Positions 50,318-59,421 of a DNA stretch of 63,371 bases are shown one piece after another (within the stretch, counting starts at the first letter, position 1; each line of letters begins with the position of its first letter). Both the position numbers and the translations under genes were made by a program. Below the pieces are notes generated by a model, which did no database searches, had not been told where the DNA came from, and saw only the letters and a program-made list of their open reading frames with translations. The stretch is from Oceanicola sp. (GTDB lineage Bacteria; Pseudomonadota; Alphaproteobacteria; Rhodobacterales; Rhodobacteraceae): the NCBI GenBank assembly GCA_022447275.1, contig JAKVBK010000016.1, positions 1-63,371 of the forward strand, read 5' to 3'.

Positions 50318-50541
50318 GATGGTCCTATCTTTCAATTTTGGTCCAAAAGCGGATAAAGACAGCGCTTGAATTACTTTTGAGGCAAGTGAAGAGGGCAGGC
50401 CTCAGGGGGCAATCTGAAAATCGCCGCTGCTGAAAGGCGCAGAGCGGGCCACTTGGCACAAACTCTTTGCTTGCGGGCCCATCCGTTGCACCGCTAGACC
50501 TGTGCCACTGGCCAAAAGGGACCAAGGGAGCGCGCTGGGGC

Positions 50542-51102
50542 ATGTTAGAACGGACGGTGGAGGCCATCGCGAAGGCTTTGGCCTATTTGGGTGGGGGCAT
50601 TCTCGCCTTTCTATCCGTCATGACGGTCGTGTCGATCATTGGGCGGGCACTCAACGGGATTGGACCTTTGGGCCCGGTGCCTGGCGACTATGAAATGGTG
50701 GCGAACGGATGTGCCGTCGCCGTGTTCTTCTTCCTGCCATACTGTCATCTCAAGCGTGGCCACGTCACGGTGGATATCCTGATCCAACGCTTTTCTCCCC
50801 GTACGCAGGCATTTTTTGGGTTGCTGGGAGATCTTTCAATCGCGGCCATCTCGATCCTGATCCTGCGCCAGCTTTGGTTCGGGTTTGGGGAGAAATTCCC
50901 CTATGGATCGGATGGCCTGCGCGAGGCGCTTGGCATGGGCTACAAGCCCTTCTTCGCCGAAACGACCTATGAATTGGAAATCCCGGTCTGGACACTCTAC
51001 GGCGCTGCATTGGTAGGGGCCGTGGCCATGGTGCTTGTCAGCCTCTACGCGGTGTATCGGGCTGCCATGTGGGTGCGAGCCGGGGCGGAGGGACAGCCAT
51101 GA
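50542..51102 (+). CDS. TRAP transporter small permease (DctQ)
   Basis: 186 residues with four membrane helices (VMTVVSIIGRALN and following), as typical of DctQ. The chosen ATG at 50542 (MLERTVEA) begins with the helix; the frame from 50467 has no support. Overlaps dctM by 4 bases (ATGA). Confidence 0.9.
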   Translation: MLERTVEAIAKALAYLGGGILAFLSVMTVVSIIGRALNGIGPLGPVPGDYEMVANGCAVAVFFFLPYCHLKRGHVTVDILIQRFSPRTQAFFGLLGDLSIAAISILILRQLWFGFGEKFPYGSDGLREALGMGYKPFFAETTYELEIPVWTLYGAALVGAVAMVLVSLYAVYRAAMWVRAGAEGQP

Positions 51103-52454
51103 GCGGAATTGCATTGGCCCTTGTTGTTTTCCTTTTGATGCTGGTCGCCGTGTTTCTGCGGATTCCGATTGCTGCGGCCATGGGGGGCGCGGGCTTTTTC
51201 GGGACTTGGTATGTGCTGGGCAGCCCGGCAGCCCCAATGGCCCAGCTCAAAACACTCAGCTACGAGACATTTTCCAATCAGGGTCTGGCGATCGTGCCGC
51301 TGTTCATCCTGATGGGACAAATCGCGACACGCACGGGCATGTCGGCGGCGCTGTTCCGGGCTGCGTCTGACTTTCTGGGCCACCGCAAGGGCGGTGTGGC
51401 CATGGCAAGCGTCGGGGCCTGTGCGGGCTTCGGGGCGATCTGTGGCTCGTCGCTCGCGACAGCCAGTACAATGGGGCAGGTGGCCCTGCCAGAGATGCGC
51501 AAGCGCGGGTATTCCGACAGCCTGTCAACAGGGGTGCTCGCCGCCGGGGGCACACTGGGCATTCTGATCCCTCCTTCGGTTATTCTGGTGATCTACGCCA
51601 TCATGGCCGAACAGAATATCGTCAAGATGTTCGTGGCAGCACTGGTGCCCGGGCTGCTTGCTGCAGCGGGCTACATGGTGACGGTGGCCATATATGTGCG
51701 GGTGCGCCCGGGCGCGGCGACGGCGGCAGACCGCGTGCCGTGGGCCGAGCGTCTGCGCACGTTTGGGTCTACATGGCCTGTGATTGCGATTTTCGGCCTG
51801 ACGATGGGTGGCATTGTCGGCGACTGGAACTGGAGCAAGCCGGGCGCGCAAGCGCTGTTCACCCCCAATGAGGCCGCAGCCTTTGGTGCCACGGCCACAG
51901 CGCTTTATGGCCTCTTCATGGGACGCCTGGATTGGCGCGGCTTCGGCGATGCGCTGCTGGAAACCGCCAAGGCCACGGGCATGATCTTTCTGATCCTGCT
52001 TGGCGCGGAGTTCTTCAAAGGCTTTTTGGCCCTGACCCGCGCGCCTGACCTGATGGCCACATGGGTAACAGGGCAGGGGTTTGAGCCCTTGATCGTTCTG
52101 TCGCTGATGTTGCTGGCCTATCTTCTGTTCGGCTGCGTCATGGATAGCCTGTCTATGATCTTGCTGACGATCCCGATATTCCTGCCCATCATAGAAGTGC
52201 TCGATTTCGGGATGACGCCTGAGGAAACGGCAATCTGGTTCGGCATCCTCGCGCTGATCGTTGTAGAGGTGGGGCTGATCACCCCGCCAGTGGGCATGAA
52301 CCTGTTCATCATCAACGGTGTTGCGCGCGACATTCCCATCGGCCGCACCTATGCGGGCGTTGCCCCGTTTGTGTTGTCTGATCTTGTGCGTGTTGTGCTG
52401 CTGGTGGCGTTCCCCTCGCTGACGCTTTGGCTGGTTGGGGTCGCTGTCGGGTAG
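51099..52454 (+). CDS. TRAP transporter large permease (DctM)
   Basis: About 451 residues, 12-13 membrane helices. DctM-type features are the GPIGSSLATAS-like FGAICGSSLATASTMGQVALP segment and ITPPVGMNLFIINGVA near the end. It forms the sodium-dependent channel unit with DctQ. Completes the dctPQM set, but the set is split by the VPLPA-CTERM gene and the dctP terminator. Confidence 0.93.
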   Translation: MSGIALALVVFLLMLVAVFLRIPIAAAMGGAGFFGTWYVLGSPAAPMAQLKTLSYETFSNQGLAIVPLFILMGQIATRTGMSAALFRAASDFLGHRKGGVAMASVGACAGFGAICGSSLATASTMGQVALPEMRKRGYSDSLSTGVLAAGGTLGILIPPSVILVIYAIMAEQNIVKMFVAALVPGLLAAAGYMVTVAIYVRVRPGAATAADRVPWAERLRTFGSTWPVIAIFGLTMGGIVGDWNWSKPGAQALFTPNEAAAFGATATALYGLFMGRLDWRGFGDALLETAKATGMIFLILLGAEFFKGFLALTRAPDLMATWVTGQGFEPLIVLSLMLLAYLLFGCVMDSLSMILLTIPIFLPIIEVLDFGMTPEETAIWFGILALIVVEVGLITPPVGMNLFIINGVARDIPIGRTYAGVAPFVLSDLVRVVLLVAFPSLTLWLVGVAVG

Positions 52455-52476
52455 GGTGGTGAAAATTTCCCGACAG
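52444..52476 (+). terminator. Inverted repeat at the dctM stop
   Basis: CTGTCGGG (52444-52451) and CCCGACAG (52469-52476) form a perfect 8-bp stem with a 17-base loop; the dctM stop codon lies at its base. No T-run follows. Possible terminator before the tRNA gene. Confidence 0.35.
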
Positions 52477-52542
52477 GTGCCTGCAAATTCGTGTCGTTTT
52501 GGGCTGGCGGACGGTGCGATGGCCCGTTAGACAGAGCAAAAG

Positions 52543-52628
52543 GCCGGTGTGGCGGAATGGTAGACGCAGGGGATTCAAAATCCCCCGATGGCAACATCGT
52601 GTCGGTTCGAGTCCGACCACCGGTACCA
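52543..52628 (+). tRNA. tRNA-Leu (anticodon CAA)
   Basis: 86 bases including encoded CCA. Acceptor stem GCCGGTG/CACCGGT (first pair a G-T wobble), anticodon stem GGGGA/TCCCC with the loop TTCAAAA (anticodon CAA, reads UUG), a long variable arm GATG-gcaa-CATC (class II), and the T arm GTCGG TTCGAGT CCGAC. Confidence 0.93.
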
Positions 52629-53076
52629 AATGATTTCAATGACTTAGAGGTCATTTGGAAAAGAGACCTTCGAACATGCGATTTGCGCGACACTTCTGTT
52701 GAGTGCCGTCCGTCCATGATGTCGATCGCTTTGGATTTTTTTCTCTATGCTGGAATGCTGCCCTTATATGGCATCGACCCTAAGCGTAAGCCGGCAAAAT
52801 CTGTGCCTACCATGATAGGTGCTCTCGCTGCTGTCCAAGCAGCAGGGCGTTGGCCGACACATAGAACGAAAATCGCAAATTCCGTGCCTTTCCAATACCT
52901 GTCGACGGGCGTCTGGTTATGGGCCGTAGCCTAGACCGGGCTCGCCCGTCTCTCTGCGCGCAAGACCATTCTACATGCCGCAGGTGTCGCGATGCGGGCT
53001 GCAGGCCGCGTGTGACCATTTTACTGGCCTCCAGCGTACCTGCCTCATCCGTCGAGACCCACGCGCAAGTCAGGTT
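52629..53076. other. Gap after tRNA-Leu
   Basis: The bases after the CCA form an inverted repeat (CCAAATGA/TCATTTGG, 52626-52659) nested around AATGAC/GTCATT. The rest shows no convincing gene; a 72-codon frame at 52716-52934 has no recognisable features. tRNA 3' ends are common integration sites, but no integrase or duplicated tRNA end is seen here. Confidence 0.35.
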
Positions 53077-54222
53077 CTACAGACAGGCTTGCAAAAGTGC
53101 TTTGGTGTTTTCTTCCGTCATTTCAATCGGGTTGCCACCCGTGCTCGGGTCTGACAGGGCGCCTGCTACCACCCGATCAACGTCGAGGTTTTCGATGCCA
53201 AGGGCGGTCAGTGTTCTGGGTATGCCGAGGGAGGCGTTGAAGTCATCGACGAAGGCACAGAACCCGTCAAATCCCCCATCAATGCCCAAGTAGTTGGCCG
53301 CATTGCCAAGAAGGCCGGTGATGGCGGGCTTGTTGAATTGCAGCACGGCGGGCATGCACACGGCATTGGTTGTGCCGTGGTGCGTATGATAGATCGCTCC
53401 GATCGGGTGTGACAGGGCGTGGATCGCTCCCAGACCTTTTTGGAAAGCGGTTGCGCCCATGGCCGCCGCAGACATCATATGGGCCCGCGCTTCCAGATCT
53501 GTCCCATCCGCATATGCGCGGGGCAGGTAGTCCTTCACCAGTCGCATCCCTTCAAGCGCCATGCCCTGGGACATGGGATGATAATGGGGGGAGCAATAGG
53601 CCTCCACGCAATGGGCGAAGGCATCGAGGCCCGTGCCTGCGGTGATGAACTTGGGCATGCCAACCGTCAGTTCCGGATCGCAGATAACAACCGTGGGCAG
53701 GAACTTGGGATGGAAAATGATTTTCTTTTCTTCCGTCTCCGAGTTGGTGATCACGGAGGCACGGCCAACCTCTGAGCCGGTGCCGGCGGTGGTGGGCACG
53801 GCTACGATCGGGGCAATGGCGTCTGCATCGGCGCGCGTCCACCAATCGCCAATATCCTCGAAATCCCAAAGGGGGCGGGTTTGGCCCGCCTGAAATGCGA
53901 CCAGTTTTCCCAGATCAAGGCCAGAGCCACCGCCAAAGGCAATCACACCGTCATGGCCACCGTCTTTGAAGGCTTGCACACCCGCAGCCGCGTTCTTTTC
54001 GTTGGGGTTCGGGTCCACATCTGCAAAGAGTGCCCGGCCCAGCCCGGCGGCGTCCAGCAGATCAAGGGTGCGCGTGGTGATGTCCATATCCGCAAGCCCG
54101 CGATCCGTAATGAGCAGGGGCTTCTTGATGCCGGCGGTTGCACAGGCATCGGCGATCTCGGAAATGCGTCCTGCGCCGAAACGCACCGCGGTCGGGTAAG
54201 ACCAGTTTGCAGTCAGGGTCAT
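53077..54222 (-). CDS. Iron-containing alcohol dehydrogenase
   Basis: About 381 residues from the ATG at 54222 (MTLTANWSYPTAVRFGAG). Fe-ADH family: AFGGGSGLDLGK and TTAGTGSEVGRASVI with the metal-binding His cluster HALSHPIGAIYHTHHG. It probably oxidises an alcohol group of a small polar compound to aldehyde. It is the last gene of the cluster and lies 2 bases after the aldehyde dehydrogenase stop, so both likely act in sequence. Confidence 0.92.
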   Translation of the reverse strand: MTLTANWSYPTAVRFGAGRISEIADACATAGIKKPLLITDRGLADMDITTRTLDLLDAAGLGRALFADVDPNPNEKNAAAGVQAFKDGGHDGVIAFGGGSGLDLGKLVAFQAGQTRPLWDFEDIGDWWTRADADAIAPIVAVPTTAGTGSEVGRASVITNSETEEKKIIFHPKFLPTVVICDPELTVGMPKFITAGTGLDAFAHCVEAYCSPHYHPMSQGMALEGMRLVKDYLPRAYADGTDLEARAHMMSAAAMGATAFQKGLGAIHALSHPIGAIYHTHHGTTNAVCMPAVLQFNKPAITGLLGNAANYLGIDGGFDGFCAFVDDFNASLGIPRTLTALGIENLDVDRVVAGALSDPSTGGNPIEMTEENTKALLQACL

Positions 54223-54224
54223 CC

Positions 54225-55592
54225 TCAGGCCTTTTTCAAATGGTATGATTTGGGGCGGGTCAGGTTGTGGTAGCCGATGATCGACAGACCACCGCCGCGC
54301 CCGGTGTCTTTGCATCCGGTCCAGCACAGGGCAGGGTCCAGATAGTCGGCCCGGTTCATGAACACGGTGCCAGTGTCGATCTGATCGGCGATGGCTTCTG
54401 CCCGGGCGGTGTCTTTTGTCCAGACGGACGCGGTGAGACCGAAACTGCTGTCATTCATCAAAGCAATGGCTTCAGCATCATCTTTGACAGGCATCACGCA
54501 CACAACGGGGCCAAAGCTTTCATCGCGCATCACCCGCATGTCATGGGTCACGTTGGTGAGAATCTGCGGGGTCAGGTAGGCGCCGCCGTCATCCGTATCA
54601 AAGGTGGCAATATGGGCTTTGGCACCGGCTGCAATTGCCTCTGCGGTTTGGGCGCGCACCTCATCGGCAAAGCGCTTATGGGCCATCGGGCCGATGGTGG
54701 TCTCAGGGTCAAGCGGATTGCCGAGGCGATAGCCCTCCACGATGGCCACGGCCTTCTCTACGAACGCATCAAAGTGCTGTTCGGCTACATAGATGCGTTC
54801 GATCCCGCAGCAGCATTGGCCAGAGTTGTACATGGCGCCGTCAATCAGCGTGTCTGCTGCGGCGTCCAAATCAGCGTCGTCACAGACATAGCCGGGGTCT
54901 TTTCCCCCGAGTTCCAAACCGACGCCCGTAAACGTGCCCGCGGCCGCCTTTTCAATGGCTTGGCCACCGCCGACAGATCCGGTGAAATTCACAAACCCGA
55001 AGGATTTTGCGGCAATCAGTGCTGATGTTGTCTGGTGATCAAGGCACACATTTGCAAACACATCTTCCGGGATGCCTGCTGCGTGAAACGCTTGGGCCAT
55101 ACGCTCGCCCACCACAGGGGTTTGGCTGGCATGTTTGAGCATGACCGTATTGCCCGCGATCAGGGCAGGGGCCACCGTATTGATCGCGGTCATGTAGGGA
55201 TAGTTCCAGGGCGCCACGACCAGTACCACGCCGTGGGGCACGCGCTTGATCACCCTGCGAAAGCGATCGCTGTCTTCAATTTCGATATCGGCCAAGGCGC
55301 CCTGCGCGATCTCGGCCATGTACTGAGCCCGTTCATTGAAGCCGCCAAACTCGCCGCCATAGCGGATTGGGCGGCCCATCTGATGGGCCAGTTCGGGCAC
55401 GATCTCATCGTTCATGGCGCCCACATTGGCGACACCCTCCAGCACCAACGCAATGCGCTCTGCGAGGGGACGGGCGGCCCAGCCTTTTTGCGCGGCCTGA
55501 AGCCGGGCGACGGCACTGTGCGCATCCTCGGCGGACAAGACCGGGCGTTCGGCATAGACCGACCCATCGATCGGAGAAATACAGCGGATCAT
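54225..55592 (-). CDS. NAD-dependent aldehyde dehydrogenase
   Basis: About 455 residues. The nucleophile Cys is in NSGQCCCGIERIYV, the Glu is in GLELGGKDPGYV, and the cofactor segment NFTGSVGGGQAI is present. I chose the ATG at 55592 (MIRCISPIDG), 2 bases after the preceding stop with a GAAAGGG Shine-Dalgarno; a TTG at 55598 would overlap by 4. Likely takes the aldehyde made by the Fe-ADH to an acid. Confidence 0.93.
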   Translation of the reverse strand: MIRCISPIDGSVYAERPVLSAEDAHSAVARLQAAQKGWAARPLAERIALVLEGVANVGAMNDEIVPELAHQMGRPIRYGGEFGGFNERAQYMAEIAQGALADIEIEDSDRFRRVIKRVPHGVVLVVAPWNYPYMTAINTVAPALIAGNTVMLKHASQTPVVGERMAQAFHAAGIPEDVFANVCLDHQTTSALIAAKSFGFVNFTGSVGGGQAIEKAAAGTFTGVGLELGGKDPGYVCDDADLDAAADTLIDGAMYNSGQCCCGIERIYVAEQHFDAFVEKAVAIVEGYRLGNPLDPETTIGPMAHKRFADEVRAQTAEAIAAGAKAHIATFDTDDGGAYLTPQILTNVTHDMRVMRDESFGPVVCVMPVKDDAEAIALMNDSSFGLTASVWTKDTARAEAIADQIDTGTVFMNRADYLDPALCWTGCKDTGRGGGLSIIGYHNLTRPKSYHLKKA

Positions 55593-55594
55593 CT

Positions 55595-56959
55595 TCAAGC
55601 CCTTTCAAAGCCGCGCGCGATTTCCCAATCGGTCACGACGCGGTCAAATTCTTCTTGTTCCCATTCTGCGCAGCGGGTGTAGTGCGCCACCACATCCGCG
55701 CCCATTGCTTCCTTGAGGAGGTTGGAATTGCGCAGGGTTTCGGTTGCGGCCCGCAGGGTCTGCGGGATGTCTTTTGCATCGGCTGCGTCATACACATCCC
55801 CGTTTGTCGGCGGGGCGAGCACCATCTGCTCTTCGATGCCTTTGATGCCGGCGGCCAGCATCGCGGCCTGGGCCAGATAGGGGTTTGTGTCAGAGCCGCC
55901 AATCCGGCATTCGACGCGCACGCCTTTGGTTCCGTCGCCACACAGGCGGAAGCCCGCAGTGCGGTTGTCCACTGACCAAACTGTTTTCGTGGGCGCAAAT
56001 GTGCCTTTTGCGAAGCGTTTGTAGCTGTTCACATAGGGCGCCAGAAAGAACGTGTAATCAGGCGCATAGGCGATGAGGCCAGCCATGTAGTGGTCCATCA
56101 GCTTGGACTTCCCGAGGGGTTTGCTGTCGTCATAGAAAGCAGGGGCGCCGTCTTTCCAGAGCGATTGATGCACATGGGCCGCGCTGCCAACCTTGGTGTG
56201 ATCCCATTTCGGCAGGAAGGTCACGGCGTGGCCGTGTTGCCATGCGATCTCTTTGATCCCGTTCTTTGCAATCGTGTGGTGATCGGCACAGGCGAGCGCG
56301 TCTGCATAGCGGATGTTGAGTTCTTCCTGGCCGGTTTCGGCCTCACCTTTGGAATTCTCAACCGGCAGGCCCGCCGCAAAAAGCTGATTGCGGATCGGCC
56401 GCATCACATGCTCTTCCTTCGTGGTCTGGAGGATGTGATAGTCTTCGTTATAGCCGCTGATCGGTGTGAGGTCGCGGAAGCCGCTCTTGCGGATTTCGTC
56501 GAATGATTTCTCGAACAGGAAGAATTCGAGCTCGGTCGCCATCATTGCGTCATAGCCAAGCGCGTTCAGCCGTTCGACCTGCCGCTTCAGGACTTGGCGC
56601 GGCGCATGGGGCACCGGTGCATGGGTGTGGTGATCGAGGATGTCACAGAGCACCATCGCAGTGCCTTCAAGCCAGGGCAGCAGGCGGATTGTCGTCAGAT
56701 CGGGCGCCATGATGTAATCGCCATAGCCGCCTTCCCAACTGGAGGCGGCGTAGCCGTCTGGCGTTGCCATCTCAAGGTCTGTGGCCAGCAGGTAGTTACA
56801 GCAATGGGTTTCCTTGAAAGAAGTTTCCACAAAGTTCACCGCATGGAACCGCTTGCCCATCAGGCGGCCCTGCATATCGGGAAAACAGGTCAGGACCGTA
56901 TCAACCGATCCTTCGGCAACGCGGGCCTTCAATTCGTCAAAACTCAGCTTTCCCGGCAT
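55595..56959 (-). CDS. Glutamine-synthetase-family gamma-glutamyl ligase
   Basis: 454 residues. GS-fold residues are present: TELEFFLF, the metal-binding Glu in ETGQEELNIRY, the HVHQSLW histidine, NRTAGFRLCGDG, and the ECRIGGSDTNPYLAQ segment. The closest type is the PuuA/IpuC/GlnA-like group, which adds glutamate to amines rather than ammonia. Its place between a TRAP transporter and ALDH/ADH genes supports a catabolic gamma-glutamylation role. The acceptor amine is unknown; it lacks the usual ring of nitrogen genes (glnB), arguing against housekeeping glutamine synthesis. Confidence 0.9.
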   Translation of the reverse strand: MPGKLSFDELKARVAEGSVDTVLTCFPDMQGRLMGKRFHAVNFVETSFKETHCCNYLLATDLEMATPDGYAASSWEGGYGDYIMAPDLTTIRLLPWLEGTAMVLCDILDHHTHAPVPHAPRQVLKRQVERLNALGYDAMMATELEFFLFEKSFDEIRKSGFRDLTPISGYNEDYHILQTTKEEHVMRPIRNQLFAAGLPVENSKGEAETGQEELNIRYADALACADHHTIAKNGIKEIAWQHGHAVTFLPKWDHTKVGSAAHVHQSLWKDGAPAFYDDSKPLGKSKLMDHYMAGLIAYAPDYTFFLAPYVNSYKRFAKGTFAPTKTVWSVDNRTAGFRLCGDGTKGVRVECRIGGSDTNPYLAQAAMLAAGIKGIEEQMVLAPPTNGDVYDAADAKDIPQTLRAATETLRNSNLLKEAMGADVVAHYTRCAEWEQEEFDRVVTDWEIARGFERA

Positions 56960-56984
56960 CTTTTTCTCTTTCGTAGGGAGGTAT

Positions 56985-57007
56985 GGGGGCAGCAGCGTGC
57001 CGCCCCC
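56985..57007 (-). other. GC hairpin between the binding-protein and ligase genes
   Basis: GGGGGC (56985-56990) and GCCCCC (57002-57007) with an 11-base loop sit between dctP and the ligase gene. Such stems after solute-binding-protein genes often raise the mRNA level of the upstream gene. No T-run. Confidence 0.4.
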
Positions 57008-57017
57008 AAAATCTGTG

Positions 57018-58049
57018 TTAGCCGTAGCGGTAGGGCCGTCCGGCCTTCACCATATCGGCATTGTACTTCTTGAAGATCTCGACGACGCGACGCTTCGTGT
57101 CGCTTTCTGCCGCGATTTCTTCCCAGAATTCCAGAGCCGCGTTTTCAACCTGGGCCCATTCCTCATCGGGGATGGTGGTGAGCTCCATTTTGGTGCCGTT
57201 CACCCGCAGATCGGCCTCGCCCCCCCAATACCAGTGCTGGCGGTAGTAGTGCGACTGCTCACAGCAGACCTGGAACAGTTTCTGCAGGTCTTCCGGCAGT
57301 TCGTTCCAACGATCCATATTGGCAAAGAAATGGCCAATCCACGCGCCAGAGATGTTGTTGGTGAGGAAGTAGTTGGTCACATCGGCCCAACCCACGGTGT
57401 AGTCCTCGGTGATGCCCGACCAGGCGATACCGTCAAGCTCGCCGGTCTGCACGGCCACTTCGATATCTTCCCAAGGCAGGTTCACGGGCACAACGCCAAA
57501 GCGGCTGAGGAACCGGCCTGCGGTTGGGAAGGTGAAGATGCGCTTGCCTTCAAGGTCAGCCAGGCTGCGGATCGGATCCTTCGTGGCGAAGTGGCACGGA
57601 TCCCAGGCACCGGCGCTGACATGCTTCACGCCAACAGCGGCATATTCTTCGGCCCAGATGTCATTCAGGCCATACCGGTTGAACAGCACAGGCACATCGA
57701 GGGAGTAGCGCGAACCAAACGGGAAATAGCCGCCAAAAACTGTGACTTCCGTGGGCGAGGCCATTGAGTCATCGTCTGACTGAACCGCGTCGATCGTGCC
57801 GCGCTGCATGGCTTGGAACAGCTCGCCCGTCGGGACCAGCTGATCGGCATAGAACAGCTCGATCTGCATCCGGTCACCCGCGATTTCGTTGAACATCTTG
57901 ATCGCCGGATCAATCACTTCTGCGGCCAGTGAGGCCCCCGCATAGGTCTGCATCCGCCATTTGATCGTGCTTTGCGCCAAGGCGGGCGTCGCCAGCGCTG
58001 CGGGGGCGGCAATCGCTGCCCCTTGGATAAACTTACGTCTCGTTGTCAT
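57018..58049 (-). CDS. TRAP transporter substrate-binding protein with a Tat signal, atypical binding site
   Basis: About 343 residues from the ATG at 58049. A twin-arginine signal (TTRRKFIQGAAIAAPAALATPALA) suggests export by Tat. The DctP fold is clear (WAEEYAAVGVKHVSAG, QTGELDGIAWSG), but the conserved GxKxR arginine that binds carboxylates is replaced: residues 168-178 read GKRIFTFPTAG. R170 or R179 might substitute. This suggests a substrate other than a standard carboxylate, or an amino-containing one. It belongs to the dctM-dctQ set directly upstream. Confidence 0.88.
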   Translation of the reverse strand: MTTRRKFIQGAAIAAPAALATPALAQSTIKWRMQTYAGASLAAEVIDPAIKMFNEIAGDRMQIELFYADQLVPTGELFQAMQRGTIDAVQSDDDSMASPTEVTVFGGYFPFGSRYSLDVPVLFNRYGLNDIWAEEYAAVGVKHVSAGAWDPCHFATKDPIRSLADLEGKRIFTFPTAGRFLSRFGVVPVNLPWEDIEVAVQTGELDGIAWSGITEDYTVGWADVTNYFLTNNISGAWIGHFFANMDRWNELPEDLQKLFQVCCEQSHYYRQHWYWGGEADLRVNGTKMELTTIPDEEWAQVENAALEFWEEIAAESDTKRRVVEIFKKYNADMVKAGRPYRYG

Positions 58050-58095
58050 TGTTTCACTCCTAGTTGGTTGATGCCGGTTGGCCCGGCTTATGAAT

Positions 58096-59421
58096 TCATT
58101 TTCCGTAAACGTAGTCAGGCAGCCATGTTGCAAGCTCGGGGAACAGCATGACGAGGCTGAGAGCGAGCACCATCACCAGCACAAATGGCGTGATCGACGC
58201 GTAAATATCGCGCAGCCCGATCTCGGGCGGGGCCATGGCGCGCATGAGAAACAGATTGTAGCCGAAAGGCGGGGTCATGTAGGCGATCTGCGTCGTGATC
58301 GTGTAGAGGATGCCATACCAGATCAGGTCAAACCCGAGGGCCCCGACCAAGGGCACGTAAAGTGGGGCCACGATGACAAGCATGGCGGTGTCATCAAGGA
58401 AGGTGCCCATCAGAATAAAGCTGAGCTGCATCAGGATCAGGATCATCCAAGGGCTCAGGTTCAGGCGCTCGGTGAACAGCGCTTCGATGGCCTTGACGGC
58501 GCCCAGCCCATCGAACACGGCGCCAAAGGCAAGGGCGGCCAGGATGATCCACATGAACATGCAGGTGATCCCGAGGGTGTTTCGGACCGAATTTTCAAAG
58601 ACCTCACGCGTCATACGCCCCTTGAGGACAGCGGCGAGGAAGGCGGCTAAGGCTCCGATTGCGGAGCTTTCCACAAGCGATGTCCAGCCGTTGACAAAGG
58701 GCACCATCATGACAGCGAAAATGATCAGCGGCAGCAGGCCCGCGCGCAGCAAACGCAATTTTTCAGCGCGCGGCATGTTGCGGTCTTCGTCACTCAGAAT
58801 GGGGCCGAGTGCGGGGTTCAGGCGGCAGCGCAGCGCAATATAGATCACAAACATGGCGGCCATCATCAGCCCGGGAATGATCCCGGCCAGCCAAAGTTGG
58901 CCCACGGGCTGGCGGGCAATCATCGCGTAGAGCACAAGCACAACAGAAGGCGGCACCAGAATGCCCAGAGAGGACCCGGCCTGGATCACCCCCGTTACCA
59001 TGCGCTTGTCATAACCACGCTTGAGAAGCTCTGGCAGGGCAATGGTTGCGCCAATGGCCATGCCTGCAACGCTCAAACCGTTCATGGCCGAAATCAGCAC
59101 CATCAATCCGATCGTGCCGATGGCCAGCCCACCGCGCAAACCGCCCATCCAAACATGGAACATGCGATACAGATCATCGGCGATCTTGGATTCTGACAGC
59201 ACATATCCCATGAAAATGAACATCGGCAGCGTCAACAGCGGATACCATTTCATCAGCTTCATGGCCGCAGCAAAGCCAATGTCATAGCCCCCCTTGTCGC
59301 CCCAAAGCAGCAGGGCCGCGACCACCGCAACAAAACCGATTGCACCAAAGACGCGTTGCCCGGTCAGAAGCATCAGCATCATGGTCGAGAACATGAGGGT
59401 TGCGATCAACTCATAGGGCAT
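58096..59421 (-). CDS. TRAP transporter large permease (DctM)
   Basis: 441 residues, about 12 membrane helices. DctM-type LAIGTIGLMVLISAMNGLSVAGMAIGATIALP and the ITTQIAYMTPPFGYNLFLM end are present. It overlaps dctQ by one base and is 46 bases upstream of the dctP start. Import unit for the cluster. Confidence 0.93.
   Translation of the reverse strand: MPYELIATLMFSTMMLMLLTGQRVFGAIGFVAVVAALLLWGDKGGYDIGFAAAMKLMKWYPLLTLPMFIFMGYVLSESKIADDLYRMFHVWMGGLRGGLAIGTIGLMVLISAMNGLSVAGMAIGATIALPELLKRGYDKRMVTGVIQAGSSLGILVPPSVVLVLYAMIARQPVGQLWLAGIIPGLMMAAMFVIYIALRCRLNPALGPILSDEDRNMPRAEKLRLLRAGLLPLIIFAVMMVPFVNGWTSLVESSAIGALAAFLAAVLKGRMTREVFENSVRNTLGITCMFMWIILAALAFGAVFDGLGAVKAIEALFTERLNLSPWMILILMQLSFILMGTFLDDTAMLVIVAPLYVPLVGALGFDLIWYGILYTITTQIAYMTPPFGYNLFLMRAMAPPEIGLRDIYASITPFVLVMVLALSLVMLFPELATWLPDYVYGK

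Noticed and set aside
50453-50472. TTGGCAC...TTTGCTT as a sigma-54 promoter before dctQ
   Set aside because: The spacing between the GG and GC elements is 12 bases instead of the required 10.
52349-52717. Reading frame antisense through tRNA-Leu with a GGRTRTDT-type product
   Set aside because: It is the translated complement of the tRNA and the end of dctM; this kind of spurious protein is common at tRNA-Leu genes.
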